DNA of 64,000 nt from Variovorax sp. PBS-H4 (lineage in GTDB: Bacteria > Pseudomonadota > Gammaproteobacteria > Burkholderiales > Burkholderiaceae_C): assembly GCF_901827205.1 (NCBI RefSeq), contig NZ_LR594675.1, forward strand, positions 1,364,001 to 1,428,000, read 5' to 3'. Position numbers and translations under genes: made by a program. Below are positions 63,340 through 64,000 of the stretch, piece after piece. Below the pieces are notes generated by a model. The model had not been told where the DNA came from, did no database searches, and worked only from the letters and a program-made list of their open reading frames with translations. Numbering within the stretch: position 1 is the first letter of the stretch; every line of letters starts with the position of its first letter.

Positions 63340-64000
63340 ATGGCTGAATTCAAGGAAATCTCACCCAACGCCCCGGCGGGTGAAAAGCTGCTGAACTGGG
63401 TCGACAACCGTTTCCCGCTCACCAAGCTGTGGAACGACCAGTGGGGCCGGTACTACGCACCGAAGAACTTCAACTTCTGGTACATCTTCGGCTCGCTGGC
63501 GATGCTGGTGCTCGTCATCCAGATCGTGACCGGCATCTTCCTCGTGATGCATTACAAGCCCGATGCGGCGCAGGCCTTCGCCTCGGTCGAGTACATCATG
63601 CGCGACGTGCCGTGGGGATGGCTGATCCGCTACATGCACTCGACCGGTGCCTCGGCCTTCTTCATCGTCGTTTACCTGCACATGTTCCGCGGCCTGATCT
63701 ATGGCAGCTATCGCAAGCCGCGCGAGCTGATCTGGATCTTCGGGTGCGCCATCTTCCTTTGCCTGATGGCCGAGGCCTTCATGGGCTACCTGCTGCCCTG
63801 GGGCCAGATGAGCTACTGGGGCGCGCAGGTGATCGTGAACCTGTTTTCTGCCATCCCCTTCGTCGGCCCCGACCTGGCCCTGCTGATCCGGGGCGATTAC
63901 GTGGTGAGCGATGCCACGCTCAACCGCTTCTTCAGCTTTCACGTGATTGCGGTGCCGCTGGTGCTGCTGGGCCTGGTGGTCGCACATCTGATCGCGTTGC
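63340..64000 (+). CDS. petB: Cytochrome b of the bc1 complex, N-terminal part (3' partial)
   Basis: The frame is open from the ATG at 63340 to the window end, giving 220 residues. It starts MAEFKEISPN and has LLNWVDNRFPL, then hydrophobic spans. Heme-ligand histidines are expected in MHSTGASAFFIVVYLHMFRG and in FFSFHVIAVPLVLLGLVVAH. The Q-site segment EAFMGYLLPWGQMSYWGA is present. AAAAGGAAC before the ATG serves as Shine-Dalgarno. Cytochrome b carries both b hemes and the quinone sites of complex III. The C-terminal half and any cytochrome c1 gene lie beyond the window. Confidence 0.97.
   Translation, partial: MAEFKEISPNAPAGEKLLNWVDNRFPLTKLWNDQWGRYYAPKNFNFWYIFGSLAMLVLVIQIVTGIFLVMHYKPDAAQAFASVEYIMRDVPWGWLIRYMHSTGASAFFIVVYLHMFRGLIYGSYRKPRELIWIFGCAIFLCLMAEAFMGYLLPWGQMSYWGAQVIVNLFSAIPFVGPDLALLIRGDYVVSDATLNRFFSFHVIAVPLVLLGLVVAHLIAL

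Overview
The window is high-GC bacterial chromosome carrying dense, mostly co-oriented housekeeping operons. The gene content and order point to a betaproteobacterium of the order Burkholderiales, most likely Comamonadaceae and Variovorax-like. The supporting blocks are metK beside two lipid A acyltransferases; mrcA divergent from pilMNOPQ-aroK-aroB-dgt; gltBD followed by mla genes, an ABC pair, ibaG, murA and his genes; tatABC; a DegS/DegQ-type protease; and petAB. This placement is inferred from gene order and protein motifs, not from a search.

Layout. 1-2 kb: 3' end of a TonB-dependent receptor and a phosphoribosyltransferase. 2-7.5 kb: metK (minus), two LpxL-family acyltransferases (plus), then engB coupled to an epoxide-hydrolase-like gene (minus) and a diheme cytochrome c4 (plus). 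7.6-13 kb: system II cytochrome c maturation (resB, ccsB) and the periplasmic methionine sulfoxide repair pair msrPQ. 13-17.3 kb: lptM-lysA (minus), cyaY (plus), mrcA (minus). 17.5-25.4 kb: type IV pilus assembly genes pilMNOPQ, shikimate genes aroK and aroB, and a dNTPase. 25.4-29 kb: MFS transporter, DUF1415 protein, methyltransferase and a RAYT transposase. 29-35.4 kb: gltB and gltD. 35.5-41.2 kb: mlaFEDACB lipid transport and an ABC-2 exporter pair. 41.3-57.3 kb: ibaG, murA and the histidine genes hisG, D, C, B, H, A, then F, I, E. The his run is interrupted by a Rap1a-like small secreted protein and by a 5.1-kb autotransporter plus a sugar-phosphate mutarotase. 57.3-64 kb: hinT, tatABC, the protease (minus), a Nif3-like gene, pdxA, mscL (minus), petA and the 5' part of petB.

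Several systems fit together. Cytochrome c4, ResB/CcsB and the bc1 genes petAB serve respiration. TatABC would export the Rieske protein and MsrP. Many neighbouring genes share ATGA or GTGA stop/start overlaps, which indicates translational coupling. The only mobile gene seen is the RAYT. No rRNA, tRNA or CRISPR array was recognised by eye.

The most unusual signals are regulatory. The metK leader has four alternating CCAA/UUGG blocks that can hide its Shine-Dalgarno, plus a possible pseudoknot. hisH appears to start at a CTG codon. Two intrinsic-terminator hairpins sit directly against the start codons of mlaF and resB. The insertion of an autotransporter between hisA and hisF is the main accessory feature.
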